Positions 16,141 to 25,076 are shown, numbered from the stretch's first letter. The stretch is DNA of 44,072 nt from a filamentous cyanobacterium Phorm 6 (GCA_003003725.1 PVWI01000007.1:1-44072), one strand, 5' to 3'. Program-made: numbers and translations. Notes: generated from the sequence alone by a model not told the origin.

Positions 16141-16977
16141 TCAAACAACTCCGTGCTTCTTAAACCAATCTTGCAGCCGTTTCCAAGCATCATTGGCTTC
16201 TTTTTCGCGGTATGTGGGGCGATAGTCGGCGTTAAAACCGTGGGGCGCATCTGGATAAAGCACGATTTCGGAACCGCTGCTACCAGTTTTGAGAAGTTGC
16301 TGCATTTTCTCGACTGTATCGTTGGGAATTAAGTCGTCTTTGCCGCCGTAAAGCCCCAATACAGGTACTTTCAAAGTTGCTGCAAGGTCGATCGGCTGTT
16401 TGGGAGTTAAAGCCGTAGAAGCGCCAACCAAACGCCCGTACCAAGCCACTCCAGCTTTGACTTTCGGGTTGTGGGCCGCGTACAGCCAAACAATTCTGCC
16501 TCCCCAGCAAAATCCGGTAATTCCCAACTTATTAATATTGCCCTTTCCTGATTTTTGGGCCCAATTTACCGCCGCATCTAAATCGGACATAACTTGAGCG
16601 TCGGGAACTTTTGAGACAACTTTACTGACAATTTCTTGAGTATCGGTGATTTTAGAAACATCACCTTGGCGGGCAAACATCTCAGGGGCGATCGCCAAAT
16701 AGCCTAATTTAGCAAAACGGCGACAAATATCTTGAATGTGTGCGTGAACTCCGAAGATTTCTTGAATTACTAAAATGACTGGAAAATTGCTGCCGCTGGC
16801 CGGCATTGCTCTGTATGCTGGAATTTGCCCGTCTTTCACGGGAATCTTGACTTCACCTGCAACTAAATTAGTTGTATCTGTGGTAATAGTTGCCGCAGCA
16901 ATCGGATGAACTGCGAGGGCAAATCCGGCGCTTAATGCGGTGACAATAATAAATTGTCGGCGAGTTAAATCTTTCAT
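16141..16977 (-). CDS. Dienelactone hydrolase family protein, probably Tat-exported
   Basis: 278 residues from ATG 16977. An in-frame extension to 17025 is a translated AATAGGG heptamer array and is rejected. The N-terminus has a twin-arginine motif LTRRQFI followed by a hydrophobic segment and a likely cleavage after AAA near residue 29, so the enzyme should be folded and exported by Tat. The alpha/beta-hydrolase triad of dienelactone hydrolases is complete: GFCWGGR (Cys157), YGGKDDLIP (Asp about 214-215) and APHGF (His246). Family members hydrolyse dienelactone or other small lactones and esters; the natural substrate in the periplasm is not known. Confidence 0.9.
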   Translation of the reverse strand: MKDLTRRQFIIVTALSAGFALAVHPIAAATITTDTTNLVAGEVKIPVKDGQIPAYRAMPASGSNFPVILVIQEIFGVHAHIQDICRRFAKLGYLAIAPEMFARQGDVSKITDTQEIVSKVVSKVPDAQVMSDLDAAVNWAQKSGKGNINKLGITGFCWGGRIVWLYAAHNPKVKAGVAWYGRLVGASTALTPKQPIDLAATLKVPVLGLYGGKDDLIPNDTVEKMQQLLKTGSSGSEIVLYPDAPHGFNADYRPTYREKEANDAWKRLQDWFKKHGVV

Positions 16978-16979
16978 CG

Positions 16980-17096
16980 GTAATGGGGAATAGGGAATAG
17001 GGAATAGGGAATAGGGCATTGGCAATTGGAACTAACCAATGACTAATGACTAATGACTACTGACTAATGACTACTGACTAATGACTAATGACTACT
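16980..17096. repeat. AATAGGG and TGACTAA/TGACTAC heptamer arrays
   Basis: Two different 7-bp arrays run next to each other: AATAGGG (about 16986-17018) and the ATGACTA type (about 17037-17096). They fill the whole gap from the dienelactone hydrolase start to the cobM stop. They overlap the last codon region of cobM by a few bases. Confidence 0.85.
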
Positions 17097-17871
17097 GACG
17101 AAACAGCCGATCGTGCTCTGGATGGTATAAGCGCGATCGACCTTCGACTTCTTTACCCAAAGCCGGACTAATCACATACATCGTCGTCCTAATCAAATTA
17201 TTTTCGCGCGTAGCAACGGCCATTTTGTCAAGAGGAACCAGCACAATTTTTTCATCCGGCCAACCCAACCGATAACAAATCGCCACAGGCAAATCAGACG
17301 GGTAATGTTCCATCAACTTAGCTTGAGCTTGTTCGACATGGCGCGCGCTCAAATACAGACACAAACTCGCTTGATGAGCCGCCAAACTAGCTAATTCTTC
17401 ACGTTCCGGCACTTCAGTTCGGCCGCTAATTCTGGTCAAAATAATTGTCTGCACAACTCCCGGAACTGTCAACTCAATTTTAAGTTTCGCTGCGGCAAGT
17501 TGGAAAGCACTAATTCCCGGAATTACCTCAAAAGCAATTCCCGCTTCAGCCAAAGCTTGCATTTGTTCGCCCACAGCCCCGTACAGACAGGGATCGCCGG
17601 AATGCAGACGGACGACGCTTTTTCCGTCGCGCACTCGCTCCACCATCAAAGGTACAATCTCTTCGAGGGTCTTATCTGCAGTTTGGATAACTTCAGCATC
17701 CGCGCGCACCCCCTCCAAAATTTGCTTTGGGATTAGGGAATCGGCAAATAAGATGACATCAGCCGCAGCTAGTAATTTTTGAGCCTTAACAGTCAACAAA
17801 TCCGGGTCTCCGGGGCCTGCACCTACAATGTATACCCCTGGAATTAGGGATGCAATCTCTGTCAAACTCAT
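17092..17871 (-). CDS. cobM: Precorrin-4 C11-methyltransferase
   Basis: 260 residues from ATG 17871; a GTG start at 17916 would add 15 residues, and neither has an ideal ribosome binding site. A uroporphyrinogen/tetrapyrrole methyltransferase: VYIVGAGPGDPDLLTVKA (SAM-binding loop), VVRLHSGDPCLYGAVGEQ and the strongly diagnostic EVIPGISAFQLAAAKL. The LTVPGVVQTIILTRISGRTEVP segment is typical of CobM/CbiF rather than of CobI or CobJ. It methylates C11 of precorrin-4 (or the cobalt form) in cobalamin synthesis. No other cob gene and no cobalamin riboswitch are seen next to it. Confidence 0.94.
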   Translation of the reverse strand: MSLTEIASLIPGVYIVGAGPGDPDLLTVKAQKLLAAADVILFADSLIPKQILEGVRADAEVIQTADKTLEEIVPLMVERVRDGKSVVRLHSGDPCLYGAVGEQMQALAEAGIAFEVIPGISAFQLAAAKLKIELTVPGVVQTIILTRISGRTEVPEREELASLAAHQASLCLYLSARHVEQAQAKLMEHYPSDLPVAICYRLGWPDEKIVLVPLDKMAVATRENNLIRTTMYVISPALGKEVEGRSRLYHPEHDRLFRQ

Positions 17872-17961
17872 GGCTGCTAAAAAATTTCCTAAATTTACCG
17901 GCGTTTCCGGATGCACCTATTTTGGTTGGAAGTAAGGGATGGTAGATGCACCCTGGTTTTG

Positions 17962-17993
17962 AACCCTAGAGACTAACGTCTCTGGGGTTTTTT
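17962..17993 (+). terminator. Hairpin with T-run beside the lgt stop
   Basis: CCCTAGAGAC and GTCTCTGGGG pair around TAAC and are followed by six T on the plus strand. It has the shape of an intrinsic terminator, but the two flanking genes are on the minus strand, where no T-run follows the stem. It may stop antisense transcription, or it may be a repeat related to the GGAGACTTTAGTCTCC palindrome at 26648. Confidence 0.5.
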
Positions 17994-18885
17994 ATTGATC
18001 CTCTGGGGATTTGCGATCGACCTTTGACTGATCGCCCGTGGGGGAGACAACATCGGGTAAAGGTCGATCGAGCAAATAAAGCCAAGCCAACCCGCCCAAA
18101 CCTAACACAATCCCAGTCAAGCTTACCATCTGTGCAGCCCGCAGTGGCCCGAACATCAAACTATCAGTTCGCAACCCTTCAATCCAGACTCTACCGGAAC
18201 TGTAAGCTGCGATGTAAACCAAAAACAAAGCACCAGTTTTTAAGCGAATTTTTCCCTGCAAATCGCGGAAAAACAAAGTCAACAGCAGCCCAAATACTGT
18301 CAAATTCCACAGAGATTCGTAGAGAAATGTGGGATGGAAATATTCAAAATTAGCGTAGGCGGGCGGGCGACTATTTGGCGGAATATAGAGTTTCCAAGGC
18401 AAATCCGTAGGACTACCAAAAGCTTCCGAATTAAAGAAATTTCCCCAGCGTCCGATCGCCTGACCAAGAATTGCCGAAGGCGCGATTAAATCTGCCAATT
18501 GCCAAAAAGAAACTCGCTGGATTTTCGCAAAAATTAAAGCTGCAATCATGCCGCCCAAAATCGCCCCGTGAATGGCAATTCCACCTTTCCAAATCGCCAG
18601 AATATCTTCTGGCCTCTGGGCGTATTGTGGCCACTCAAAAGCCACGTAGTAAATTCGAGCGCAGGGAATCGCGCCCAAAACTAGCCAAATTGCTAAATCG
18701 CCCAGCAATTCCGGGTTGACGCGGCGCTTTTCGGCCAAATATTGGGACAGACTGACCCCAATTAAGACAGCAGAAGCTATCAACAGCCCGTACCAACGGA
18801 TAGCTACGGGGCCGAGTTGAAAGACAATCGGGCCGGGGGATGTAAATTGAAACCCTAGGGGTAGCGTGAGAATATTTAGCACCAT
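17992..18885 (-). CDS. lgt: Prolipoprotein diacylglyceryl transferase
   Basis: 297 residues, an inner-membrane enzyme that moves a diacylglyceryl group from phosphatidylglycerol to the lipobox cysteine of prolipoproteins. Seven hydrophobic segments are visible. The Lgt signature [13 protein letters not shown] is complete, including the conserved Arg and Asn. [37 protein letters not shown] and the early [11 protein letters not shown] further match the family. The length is normal. The C-terminal tail ([13 protein letters not shown]) is polar and variable. It may be cotranscribed with cobM, 120 bp downstream, but a hairpin lies between. Confidence 0.96.
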   Translation of the reverse strand: MVLNILTLPLGFQFTSPGPIVFQLGPVAIRWYGLLIASAVLIGVSLSQYLAEKRRVNPELLGDLAIWLVLGAIPCARIYYVAFEWPQYAQRPEDILAIWKGGIAIHGAILGGMIAALIFAKIQRVSFWQLADLIAPSAILGQAIGRWGNFFNSEAFGSPTDLPWKLYIPPNSRPPAYANFEYFHPTFLYESLWNLTVFGLLLTLFFRDLQGKIRLKTGALFLVYIAAYSSGRVWIEGLRTDSLMFGPLRAAQMVSLTGIVLGLGGLAWLYLLDRPLPDVVSPTGDQSKVDRKSPEDQ

Positions 18886-19225
18886 GAAAGTTGCATTAAT
18901 TTTGGTGGAAAGCTGTCAAATTGGCATACCCTTTAACAAACTACAGAGTTTATTTTAGGTGACTACGGTCATTTACACGCAATATTTGGGGAATTTCGCC
19001 GAAAATTAACTTTGTTGCGGATATTTTTGTTGGGAGTTTTCTTTGTGATTCCACAATCAGATATCCCTGGCACACCCCTTAAAAAGGGGGGAACCGGATT
19101 ATTCTCAAAGTCCCCCTTTTTAAGGGGGATTTAGGGGGATCGAGACTTCGCCTTCTGGAGGATTTTCGGCAGTTTGGGTCGAGAAGTTTTAAGATAGAGG
19201 GTGCCTTTAAATTTTCTGATGACCT
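18886..19225. other. Divergent region lgt/rlmN with a C/G-rich repeat
   Basis: 340 bp without a gene. Positions 19073-19142 hold a copy of the CCCCTTAAAAAGGGG repeat core (two hairpins: CACCCCTTAAAAAGGGGGG, then CCCCCTTTTTAAGGGGGATTTAGGGGGATC). The rest has no recognised feature. Confidence 0.7.
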
Positions 19226-20338
19226 ATGTCTCCTACTTCCGTTTCTCAGGTGTACTCTTCTGGTAATTCCAAGGGTGCGAATCAGTCTCGCAAGACTGCT
19301 GCTTTGTCTGTTGAGTCTGGTAAAATTCCGCCGTTGTTGGGTGCGAGTTTGGCTGAGTTAACGGAGTGGGTGCAGCAAAACGGGCAACCTGCTTATCGCG
19401 GGAAGCAGTTGTACCAGTGGATTTATGAGAGAGGCGCGCGATCGATCTCTGACATTTCTGTATTCTCGAAACAGTGGCGCGAGACTGTTGCTAAAATCCC
19501 GATCGGGCGATCGACTATTCATTTGCGATCGGTCGCACCAGACGCTACGGTAAAGTATCTTCTAAAATTGGCAGACGGTCAAATCATTGAAACCGTCGGC
19601 ATTCCCACCGAAAAACGGCTGACAGTGTGCGTCTCAGCCCAAGTTGGCTGCGCGATGGGCTGCGACTTTTGCGCTACCGGAAAAGGCGGTTTCAAGCGCA
19701 ATTTAGAAGTAAACGAAATCGTCGATCAAGTCTTGACAGTACAGCAAGATTTCGGCCGCCGAGTCAGCCACATCGTATTTATGGGGATGGGCGAACCGCT
19801 GCTGAATTTCGATAACGTTGTAGCTGCTGTCAAGTGTTTGAATCAAGACGTAGGAATTGGACAGCGCAACATCACCGTTTCCACAGTTGGAATCCGCAAT
19901 CGCATCACCCAATTAGCCGAACATCAACTGCAAGTTACCCTCGCCGTCAGCCTCCACGCTTCCAATCAAAGATTGCGCGAAGAGTTGATTCCTAGCGCGC
20001 ACCCTTATCCTTTGGGTGAGTTAATGGCAGAATGTCGCGAGTATGTGCGATCGACTGGACGCAGATTAAGCTTTGAATACGTGCTCTTAGCAAACGTAAA
20101 TGACTTACCAGAACACGCAGCCGAGTTAGCAAGTCAGTTGCGCGGTTTTCAGTGTCACGTCAATTTGATTCCCTACAATCCGATTCAAGAAGCTGAATAT
20201 CAGCGGCCGACTCCCAATCGAATCAACAATTTTGTTGCGGTTTTGAAGGAGAAGAAAATTGCTGTTAGTGTGCGGTATTCTCGCGGATTAGAAGCAGATG
20301 CCGCCTGCGGACAATTGCGCGCTTCTGAGATTGAATAG
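19226..20338 (+). CDS. rlmN: Dual-specificity 23S/tRNA adenine-C2 methyltransferase
   Basis: 370 residues. A radical-SAM enzyme that methylates C2 of A2503 in 23S rRNA and A37 in some tRNAs. The iron-sulfur motif is [12 protein letters not shown] (Cys142, 146, 149). The catalytic cysteine at the C-terminus lies in DAACGQLR (about 361). Other hallmarks are [28 protein letters not shown] and NLIPYNPI. The first 35 residues are a cyanobacteria-like non-conserved extension. An ATG-proximal ribosome binding site is not obvious. Convergent with the methyltransferase gene, with a palindromic repeat in the gap. Confidence 0.97.
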   Translation: MSPTSVSQVYSSGNSKGANQSRKTAALSVESGKIPPLLGASLAELTEWVQQNGQPAYRGKQLYQWIYERGARSISDISVFSKQWRETVAKIPIGRSTIHLRSVAPDATVKYLLKLADGQIIETVGIPTEKRLTVCVSAQVGCAMGCDFCATGKGGFKRNLEVNEIVDQVLTVQQDFGRRVSHIVFMGMGEPLLNFDNVVAAVKCLNQDVGIGQRNITVSTVGIRNRITQLAEHQLQVTLAVSLHASNQRLREELIPSAHPYPLGELMAECREYVRSTGRRLSFEYVLLANVNDLPEHAAELASQLRGFQCHVNLIPYNPIQEAEYQRPTPNRINNFVAVLKEKKIAVSVRYSRGLEADAACGQLRASEIE

Positions 20339-20363
20339 TAGATTTTTTGTGTTAGGTAAAATT

Positions 20364-20423
20364 GGTTTGTAGTGTGGACTTTAGTCCGCTGACGGATGCG
20401 GACTAAAGTCCTCACTACGAACC
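20364..20423. repeat. Inverted-repeat element (TTTGTAGTG...CACTACGAACC)
   Basis: A stem of about 26 bp with few mismatches (GGTTTGTAGTGTGGACTTTAG side and its complement) encloses an 8-bp loop. It shares its arms with the 29-bp repeats at 14546 and with 22316-22375. It fills the gap between the convergent rlmN and methyltransferase genes. Confidence 0.88.
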
Positions 20424-20468
20424 TTTTTGATTGTGATTGTGCGAGTTGACATGATATTAGAACAAACT

Positions 20469-21602
20469 CTACAAGCGTTTAACCAGTATCCAGCGCAACT
20501 CCAACGGCGGCGTTTCTTGCACCGGAAATAAGTCGCGCCCGCTGGCCCAACTCACAAACCAAGGTGTCGGCGGCCACGCAGAATCAGGCAAATGTTTTTG
20601 TTCGTATTCAATCACCGATTCATCCGAAATAATTTCTAACGGCAAACCCTCGATTGCTGCTTGCAATTCTTGCTTTGTGATTAAATAAGACCAACATAAT
20701 TCAGACATTTGTTTTGCCATCTCATCGGGTTCGTACCCATCGACAGCTAAGAAAGTGCTGAATAAGATAAAGCCGCCACTTAACACAGCATCGGACATTT
20801 TGCCCAGGAATAAGCGGACTTGTTCGGGATAGCGGAAGTGGGAGAGAACTTCGGTAGCAATGGCTAATTTGTACCGATAGGTTTTCATTCTCAATAAAGG
20901 ATCTAAAACATCGCCTTGGGTGACATTTATCGGCAAGTTTTCGGCGGTGGCTGCTGCTGAGACTTTTTCGGCAAATATGGGCGTTAGCTCGATCGCATCC
21001 ACGGAATGCCCTAACCTGGCTAAAGGCAGACTATTGCGCCCTGGGCCCGCACCAACATCTAAAATAGGTGCTTTACCCGGTTCACCTAATTCGGCAGCAA
21101 TAGCGATGACTTTGGCATCGGGATGGCTGCCAAATAAAGGTTCGGGGCGAATATCCGGCCAGCTATGATATTTCTGGGCCATTGATTCGATTTGAATCTT
21201 GGTATTCATAGTAATCCCGCCTGCTAAACCGGTTTGGGCATTGGCGGGAAAGTATGAGACTATGAGATTAGCGTGGGGAGAATTTTTGAATCCTTCTGCT
21301 AAGGCGTTGGCGATTAATGTTCGCAAGTTTTCGGATTGAGCAGCGTCGAGGTTTTGTCCGAGAAGGTTTAAAAAGTCTGACAGTAATTTTAGATAATCAT
21401 CTAACATTGATGGCAAGCAAGGTAGATAAAATTCTCCCTTGATGCCGATGTTCTTTTTGAGCCTTTCTTTCAGTATTAATTGCAAGCGATTGCAGTCGGT
21501 CAGCGGCGGCCTTTTTTCGGGCGAGTCGCTGACTGGTAATTCCGGGACAGATGCGGAACTGGTGAGGTTTTTAGTCACAATGTTTTTGATGGGATTCGGC
21601 AA
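20469..21602 (-). CDS. Class I SAM-dependent methyltransferase
   Basis: 377 residues. SAM-binding motif I is ILDVGAGPGRNSLPLARLGHSVDAIE in the middle of the protein, followed by the motif with acidic residue DAIELTPIF and a typical motif IV-like VLSHFR. The N-terminal 130 residues are a helical region of unknown type (LPSMLDDYLKLLSDFLNLLGQ). The C-terminus has SWASGRDLFPVQETPPLELRWILVKRL, which resembles tail domains of small-molecule methyltransferases. Its start overlaps the end of purN by 32 bp on the same strand, so it is probably cotranscribed and translationally coupled with purN. The substrate cannot be deduced. Confidence 0.85.
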   Translation of the reverse strand: MPNPIKNIVTKNLTSSASVPELPVSDSPEKRPPLTDCNRLQLILKERLKKNIGIKGEFYLPCLPSMLDDYLKLLSDFLNLLGQNLDAAQSENLRTLIANALAEGFKNSPHANLIVSYFPANAQTGLAGGITMNTKIQIESMAQKYHSWPDIRPEPLFGSHPDAKVIAIAAELGEPGKAPILDVGAGPGRNSLPLARLGHSVDAIELTPIFAEKVSAAATAENLPINVTQGDVLDPLLRMKTYRYKLAIATEVLSHFRYPEQVRLFLGKMSDAVLSGGFILFSTFLAVDGYEPDEMAKQMSELCWSYLITKQELQAAIEGLPLEIISDESVIEYEQKHLPDSAWPPTPWFVSWASGRDLFPVQETPPLELRWILVKRL

Positions 21603-22242
21603 TAAGGGCGATCGCGCCTAACATAATTTTATGCTCTTGCACCTGAATTCGAGCGTGCAAGGTTTCTGCGGTATCATCCGGCAAGACAGGCACCGCAGCC
21701 TGCATTAAAATCGGCCCGCTGTCTACTTCCAAATGAGCGATGTGTACCGTACATCCGGTGATTTTAACCTTGGCGGCGAGTGCTTGTTCGACGGCGCGAA
21801 TTCCTGGGAAACTCGGCAGCAAACTGGGGTGAATGTTAATAACTTTGTCTGGAAAAGCATCGAGCAAAACTTTGGTGACGATACGCATCCAACCCGCCAT
21901 CACTACCCACTCTACATCATGGGATTGAAAAATTTTAACAATTTTTGTATCTAATTCTTCACGGCTTTTGCTATCGCGATGATTGAGCAAAATCGAGGGA
22001 ATGCCGTATTTTTTAGCTCTGGCCGCGGCTTTGGCGTCGGGATTATTGTAAATTAATACTGGGATTTGAACATTAAGTTCTTGGTTTTGGATGGCTTGAG
22101 CAATTACCTCGAAGTTGCTGCCGCTTCCTGATGCTAAAATTCCTATTTTTAAGGGAGGATGAGCCGGAGCACTCGCACTTTTGCCAATTTCAGGAGAAAT
22201 CAGGCTGGCGCTGGAATTAGCAGATACTGAATTAACTGTCAT
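21571..22242 (-). CDS. purN: Phosphoribosylglycinamide formyltransferase
   Basis: 223 residues. Uses 10-formyltetrahydrofolate to formylate GAR in purine synthesis. Signatures: KIGILASGSGSNFEVIAQ (substrate loop), VVMAGWMRIVTKVLLDAF, the catalytic NIHPSLLPSFPGI (His of the Asn-His-Asp set), and GCTVHIAHLEVDSGPIL with the catalytic Asp. The first 30 residues (SVSANSSASLISPE...) are a non-conserved extension. Its start codon is next to a GGAAGAA array. It overlaps the downstream methyltransferase gene by 32 bp. Confidence 0.96.
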   Translation of the reverse strand: MTVNSVSANSSASLISPEIGKSASAPAHPPLKIGILASGSGSNFEVIAQAIQNQELNVQIPVLIYNNPDAKAAARAKKYGIPSILLNHRDSKSREELDTKIVKIFQSHDVEWVVMAGWMRIVTKVLLDAFPDKVINIHPSLLPSFPGIRAVEQALAAKVKITGCTVHIAHLEVDSGPILMQAAVPVLPDDTAETLHARIQVQEHKIMLGAIALIAESHQKHCD

Positions 22243-22245
22243 AAG

Positions 22246-22278
22246 TAGAAGGAAGAAGGAAGAAGGAAGAAGGAAGAA
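22246..22278. repeat. GGAAGAA heptamer tandem array abutting the purN start
   Basis: Four to five purine heptamers start within a few bases of the purN start codon. On the purN strand they read TTCTTCC. Confidence 0.85.
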
Positions 22279-22279
22279 G

Positions 22280-22409
22280 TCATATCGCGTCCGGTCAATT
22301 GACCACTCTAAAATGGGTTCGTAGTGTGGACTTTAGTCCGCTCCGGGATTGCGGACTAAAGTCCACACTACGAACTATTTTTGTTATGGTAATCGACCGG
22401 ACATGATAT
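22280..22409. repeat. Nested inverted-repeat element between purN and the GNAT gene
   Basis: An inner stem (22316-22375) of the GTTCGTAGTGTGGACTTTAG family sits inside an outer inverted repeat (CGTCCGGTCAATTGACC, 22287-22303, with GGTAATCGACCGGACATG, 22386-22403). This looks like one palindromic element inserted into another. ATTAGTCATTGGTCATCAG-type degenerate heptamers follow to about 22437. Confidence 0.75.
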
Positions 22410-22520
22410 CATTAGTCATTGGTCATCAGTCATCAGCAAGAAGAAAGACAGAGAAAACTTTTTAGCGATCCGTATTTTACCTTTAATTAGGTGAATAAAC
22501 TTAAATGATATCAAAAACAA

Positions 22521-23102
22521 TCAATTAGAGTCTACAACATTCTTAAAAAACTCTTCCCTGAGAATCGAATAAATTTTCAGATCCCAATATCTGCCTTTGA
22601 CAAATAGCTGCTGTCGCAAAATCCCTTCCAATTGCATCCCCACTTTTTCCATCACCCTCGCCGAAGCAATATTGTTAACTTCACATCTACCCATAATTCG
22701 ATTTAGCAACATTTCACGAAAGCCAAATTCAATAATTGCATTGACAGCCTCGCTCATATATCCTTCACTCCAATATCTCCCAGAAAGCGCATAGCCAATT
22801 TCCGCGCGGCTGTGCGTCATGCTCCATTCCACAAATCCGCAAGTCCCGATTAACTTTTTCTCAGCTTTGTGGACAATTCCCCAATCTACAAGCTCTCGTC
22901 TCTTGTACATTTTTGTTAGAGACTTGAGAAAGTATTTCGTGTCTTCGATGGAGACATGAGTTGACCACATTGTGTATTCTGAGACTTCTGGGTTTGAGGC
23001 ATACTCAAACATATCGCTGGCATCGTTTAAAGTGATTTTTCTGAGTAGGAGCCTTTCAGTTTCAATAGTGGGTAAATTTGCTAATATATCGAGCAATTTC
23101 AT
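22521..23102 (-). CDS. GNAT acetyltransferase of the RimJ/RimL type
   Basis: 193 residues. The N-terminus has PTIETERLLLRKITLNDASDMFEYASNPEVSEY, the standard start of Acetyltransf_3 (RimJ/RimL-like) proteins. The acetyl-CoA-binding region is AEIGYALSGRYWSEGYMSEAVNAIIEFGF and the C-terminal substrate pocket is GRCEVNNIASARVMEKVGMQLEG. These enzymes acetylate N-termini of ribosomal proteins or small amines; the target is unknown. The gene is AT-rich relative to neighbours and stands alone, so it may have been acquired horizontally. Confidence 0.9.
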   Translation of the reverse strand: MKLLDILANLPTIETERLLLRKITLNDASDMFEYASNPEVSEYTMWSTHVSIEDTKYFLKSLTKMYKRRELVDWGIVHKAEKKLIGTCGFVEWSMTHSRAEIGYALSGRYWSEGYMSEAVNAIIEFGFREMLLNRIMGRCEVNNIASARVMEKVGMQLEGILRQQLFVKGRYWDLKIYSILREEFFKNVVDSN

Positions 23103-23167
23103 TGTGACATTGACCTATATTGTGAGTCTAAATCAATTGTATAATTTAGGTGAAGAAATTTTTGCTT

Positions 23168-23228
23168 GTCCGATGAGAGGAACGAAGCAATCGCCAAGAT
23201 TAAGATTGCTTCGTTCCTCTCTTCGGAC
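23168..23228. repeat. Long near-perfect hairpin, 25-bp stem
   Basis: GAGAGGAACGAAGCAATC (23175-23192) is perfectly complementary to 23204-23221, with an 11-base loop. The arms extend by GTCCGA on each side after one mismatch. It lies 5' of the divergent GNAT and ABC-permease genes and could fold in an RNA or be a mobile palindrome. Confidence 0.9.
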
Positions 23229-23309
23229 AGTTATGGACGGTTGTACAATTCACTGAGACGCGCTATATTGTGATACTATTTAAAACTACAAGCTAAAATT
23301 TATAAGCCA

Positions 23310-24200
23310 ATGATTCCGATAAAATCTGGGCGTTTTAACTGGTTGGACAATGAGTCGATCGCAGCTTGGACATTTCTAGCCCCAGCTTTGCTGTTTCTGG
23401 GTACTTTTTTGATTTGGCCGATCGCCTATTTATTTTACCTCAGCTTTACCAGCGGCAGCTTTACCCAGTCGGGAGTGCGTTTGATTGGTTTGAACAACTA
23501 CTCGCGTCTAGTCACAAACCCGGATTTTTGGCAAATTATCCAAAACACGCTCTATTTTACTACCGCCACAGTCATTCCTAGTTTAGTAATTCCGTTGGGT
23601 TTGGCAGTTTTGCTAAATCGCTCCTTTGCTTGGCGGGGATCTCTCCGCACTGCTTATTTTATCCCTTCGATTACCTCTTTGGTGGCAGTTGGCTTGGGTT
23701 GGCGGTGGTTGTTTCAAACCGATGGCCCGGTGAATAGTCTGTTAATGGCGATCGGCTTAAATCCTATTCCTTGGCTCAGCAGCACAGTTTGGGCAATGCC
23801 AGTCATAATTTTACTAAGTATTTGGAAACAATTAGGCTTTAATATGATAGTATTTTTAGCAGGATTGCAAGCAATTCCGGTAAATCGTTACGAAGCGGCA
23901 GAATTGGACGGAGCTAATGCTTGGCAACAATTTTGGTACATCACTTTACCAGGTTTGCGGCCGACTCTAGTATTTGCTACCGTGACTACAGCTATTTTTA
24001 CCCTGCGGAGTTTCGAGCAAGTTTACGTCATCACCGGCGGCGGCCCTTTGAACTCTACTAATTTGCTAGTTTATTATATTTACGAGCAAGCTTTTTCACA
24101 ATTTGATTTTGGCTATGCAGCCGCAGCGGCAACTTTTCTGATGGCTATAGCTTTGATATTAGTTTATGTTCAGCTTAAAGTTTGGGGTGAAGATTCTTAA
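23310..24200 (+). CDS. Sugar ABC transporter permease (MalF/UgpA type), orphan
   Basis: 296 residues with six hydrophobic segments, starting with a segment at about 22-45 (AWTFLAPALLFLGTFLIWP). The inner-membrane permease signature (EAA loop) is EAAELDGANAWQQFWYITLPGLRPT. IPSLVIPLGLAVLLNRS and FTLRSFEQVYVITGGGPLNSTNLLVYYIYEQAFSQFDFGYA are typical of MalF-like subunits. In an operon it would be followed by a MalG-like partner and a binding protein; none is adjacent, so the other parts must be elsewhere if the transporter works. The sugar is not known. Confidence 0.92.
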   Translation: MIPIKSGRFNWLDNESIAAWTFLAPALLFLGTFLIWPIAYLFYLSFTSGSFTQSGVRLIGLNNYSRLVTNPDFWQIIQNTLYFTTATVIPSLVIPLGLAVLLNRSFAWRGSLRTAYFIPSITSLVAVGLGWRWLFQTDGPVNSLLMAIGLNPIPWLSSTVWAMPVIILLSIWKQLGFNMIVFLAGLQAIPVNRYEAAELDGANAWQQFWYITLPGLRPTLVFATVTTAIFTLRSFEQVYVITGGGPLNSTNLLVYYIYEQAFSQFDFGYAAAAATFLMAIALILVYVQLKVWGEDS

Positions 24201-24218
24201 TTAGGTAGGGACACAGCT

Positions 24219-24510
24219 ATTGGTGTCAAGTCAAGACTAAAATCCATCACAAATCTCGCTGATAGCTTAGTCTAGAACCCCCTAAATCCCCCTTAAAAAG
24301 GGGGACTTTGAAGCTCTTATCCCCCCCCTTCTTAAGGGGGTTAGGCAGGGTGGCTTAATTGTCGGGAAAGGAAATCTGAAAGTACCGAAAGCTGGTTGGC
24401 CTGTGATCGAGCATTCCTCAAAGGTCAACGAAGTAATCAGCCTTTCAAGATTTCACCTCTCGACAATTAATCCACCCTGCCTTCTTAAGGGGGTTAGGGG
24501 GGATAGAGAG
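24219..24510. repeat. C/G-rich repeat element interrupted by a smaller element
   Basis: The left part has ATTGGTGTCAAGTCAAG, like the end of the 201-bp element at 8057. Then comes the core CCCCCTAAATCCCCC-TTAAAAAGGGGGACTTTGA, then CCCCCCCCTTCTTAAGGGGGTTAGG. This last segment is duplicated around the 134-bp insertion described separately, and the core resumes at 24480. The gap between the permease and the next gene (about 450 bp) holds only these elements. Confidence 0.8.
24346..24479. mobile_element. 134-bp MITE-like insertion with about 30-bp inverted ends
   Basis: The ends CAGGGTGGCTTAATTGTCG and, inverted, CAGGGTGGATTAATTGTCG match over about 30 bp with five mismatches. The 19-bp sequence CCTTCTTAAGGGGGTTAGG flanks it exactly on both sides (24327-24345 and 24480-24498). 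No ORF is inside. It is a non-autonomous element inserted into the C/G-rich repeat; the 19-bp duplication is longer than most target-site duplications. Confidence 0.8.
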
Positions 24511-24656
24511 GCTCATGTTAAGCCACAAAATATTGGTAACTTTTGATATTAATGCAAATAATACGTTGCGAGTTTGCATAAAACATACTTCTGATAGAGA
24601 CCAAAAAGAGCGACGATTTGTTACAGTAAAATGGTATAATTTAAATTATTCAAGCT

Positions 24657-25022
24657 ATGCCGAAAAAAGTTCGCCATCGCGCCATAAAAATCTGTCTTGT
24701 GTGTCTTGTTTGTGCCTTAGCAATTACTATTTCACCAATTTTTACGCCCGCTCAATCAACCACTCAATTAGAGTTTCGCATTACTCAATTAGAAAGTCAA
24801 ATTTCTGAACTCAGGGGACAAATCTACAGCTTGCAGTCTCAAGGTTCTGGAGTGACGCGGCCTCAGTCTCCGAACCGCCCGGGTTCTAGTCGGACAAATC
24901 CTAGAATGCTTTCGGGAGATCCGATGTTTGACAATTTAGCAACTTTGGCAATTGAAACTAAGCAAGATGTGCTCAAAATTAAAGAGCGGTTGTCTAAGTT
25001 AGAAGCTTCTAGAAGTCGTTAG
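24657..25022 (+). CDS. Exported coiled-coil hypothetical protein
   Basis: 121 residues. A signal peptide covers about residues 1-33 (basic MPKKVRHRAIK, hydrophobic ICLVCLVCALAITI, then TPAQS). An ideal coiled coil follows (FRITQLESQISELRGQIYSLQSQ), then a Pro/Ser/Arg-rich linker, and a second helical segment (ATLAIETKQDVLKIKERLSKLEASR). It is small, without Cys in the mature part, and probably periplasmic or outer-membrane-bound as an oligomer. No family is recognised. The start is ATG 24657; the region upstream is repeat DNA. Confidence 0.75.
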   Translation: MPKKVRHRAIKICLVCLVCALAITISPIFTPAQSTTQLEFRITQLESQISELRGQIYSLQSQGSGVTRPQSPNRPGSSRTNPRMLSGDPMFDNLATLAIETKQDVLKIKERLSKLEASRSR

Positions 25023-25037
25023 TCATTTGTCATTTGT

Positions 25038-25076
25038 CGGAAGAAGGAAGAAGGAAGTCGGAAGAAGGAAGAAGGA
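25038..25076. repeat. GGAAGAA heptamer array with a changed unit
   Basis: Units GGAAGAA with an internal GGAAGTC. It is followed to about 25135 by CCCACTCG and CTCTCCC direct repeats. It separates the convergent coiled-coil protein and small membrane protein genes. Confidence 0.75.

Noticed and set aside
17871-17991. Cobalamin riboswitch upstream of cobM
   Set aside because: The region has only a simple hairpin and no B12-box-like conserved segment that I can recognise.
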